Shown piece by piece: positions 63,398-64,000 of a stretch of 64,000 bases of DNA. Below the pieces are notes generated by a model, which had not been told where the DNA came from, did no database searches, and was given only the letters and a program-made list of their open reading frames with translations. Origin of the DNA: Meghimatium bilineatum (lineage: Eukaryota > Mollusca > Gastropoda > Stylommatophora > Philomycidae). Every line of letters begins with the position of its first letter. Position 1 is the first letter of the stretch. Made by a program: the position numbers and the translations under genes. The stretch is taken from the NCBI GenBank assembly GCA_034231615.1, contig CM067322.1, forward strand, positions 54,135,685 through 54,199,684, in the 5' to 3' direction.

Positions 63398-64000
63398 TGA
63401 TACACATGTGGTTACGTCTGAAAGTCTCACCAATGGCTCACTAGATATACCACATATGCAATAGAAAACCTTAGTGGATGATATGCCGTTATATTGAGGT
63501 TATCTTCTTAGAGAAGCTTCATGGCATGTCATCTATACAACTATACTTTTATTTTGTTGTTGAAATGTGTTTCATGTTTACCTGAATATATATGTATGCA
63601 CCCTTTGTGGTTGGGAGGGAGCCAGAGGTGTACTGTGCATCACTAGGGAGGAGGAAACTGACATCACTGTTTTTCCCATGGCTGAGGCCCATCATAGAGA
63701 CATAGTGACTCAGGACGTAACAATCCTTTTGACTTGAACATTTGGTTGCATGCCTGGAGAAATAGAGAAATTCGGCATAACCAGTAGTCAATTGGTGGCG
63801 GGGAATGAGCACAGTGAACGCTATCTTGGCTACAGTGGCTAGGATCAGTGCATAGGTTGAAACCTACCTTCCAGGAGGTGTGATAGTTATTTTTTGGACT
63901 GTTCCGAGGTGGGCCAAAAATCCACAGATTTCCCAACAATATAATGCCATTAAATGGCATTAGGTCAAAGGGCATGAGCCCATGGACCGCTGGGTCAGCA
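63398..64000 (+). mobile_element. Repeat X, copy running off the window end
   Basis: ACACATGTGGTTACGTCTGA, GGATGATATGCCGTTATATT, AAGCTTCATGGCATGTCATC, TGGTTGGGAGGGAGCCAGAG, GAGCACAGTGAACGCTATCT and GGCATGAGCCCATGGACCGC in the same order as 38068-38650. It holds an extra AGAAATTCGGCATAA-type segment near 63765 that the 38-kb copy lacks. The (CAAC)n tail would lie just beyond 64000. Confidence 0.9.

Overview
This is a eukaryotic, AT-rich, repeat-dominated window. I recognise no intact host protein-coding gene, no rRNA or functional tRNA gene, no operon and no CRISPR array. Almost everything identifiable is a retrotransposon, a DNA-transposon remnant, a SINE, or a tandem repeat. Pol III SINEs, several non-LTR (LINE) lineages, hAT and Tc1 remnants and abundant minisatellites point to an invertebrate animal. 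A gastropod mollusc is my best guess, at low confidence: an endonuclease-RT-RNase H LINE and a LINE whose protein ends in a C2H2 finger fit that kind of genome, but nothing here proves it.

Layout. 0-10 kb: 3' ends of several LINEs (216-715, 2330-2969, 3376-3872, 6013-7410, 9395-9670) mixed with SINEs that end in (GAA)n. 10-19 kb: mainly minisatellites (44-, 22-, 33-, 30-, 39- and 49-bp units), tRNA-derived SINEs and a hAT-like MITE. 19-31 kb: LINE remnants, a 47-bp array split by 1.3 kb of other DNA, a 191-bp hAT MITE with a perfect 8-bp target duplication, long microsatellites and a second 47-bp array. 31-36 kb: an RT remnant, a decayed hAT transposase, and a 1.9-kb 14-bp satellite that starts inside the transposase-derived DNA. 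36-43 kb: a MITE, a triple-nested insertion in a LINE endonuclease remnant, a 1-kb 34-bp array, and RNase H and RT remnants. 43-52 kb: more remnants, a Tc1 fragment, one unrecognised CpG-containing ORF near 48.3 kb, and a dense SINE cluster at 50.6-52.2 kb. 52.7-56.8 kb: the best-preserved element, a nearly complete LINE broken by a single-base deletion. 57-64 kb: a 29-bp array, a LINE carrying two nested insertions, another RT remnant, and a ~580-bp repeat that runs off the window end.

How the parts work together. The 52.8-56.8 kb LINE encodes endonuclease, reverse transcriptase and RNase H and ends in a short (GAA)n tail. Three SINE-like families in the window (called A, II and III here) end in the same tail and are flanked by 8-12 bp direct repeats, as expected for copies made in trans by such a LINE. 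Other LINE lineages carry other short tails: (GATA)n, (TTGA)n, (ATT)n. Each insertion may therefore seed a microsatellite. Target-site duplications that I could read directly allow several insertion orders to be reconstructed.
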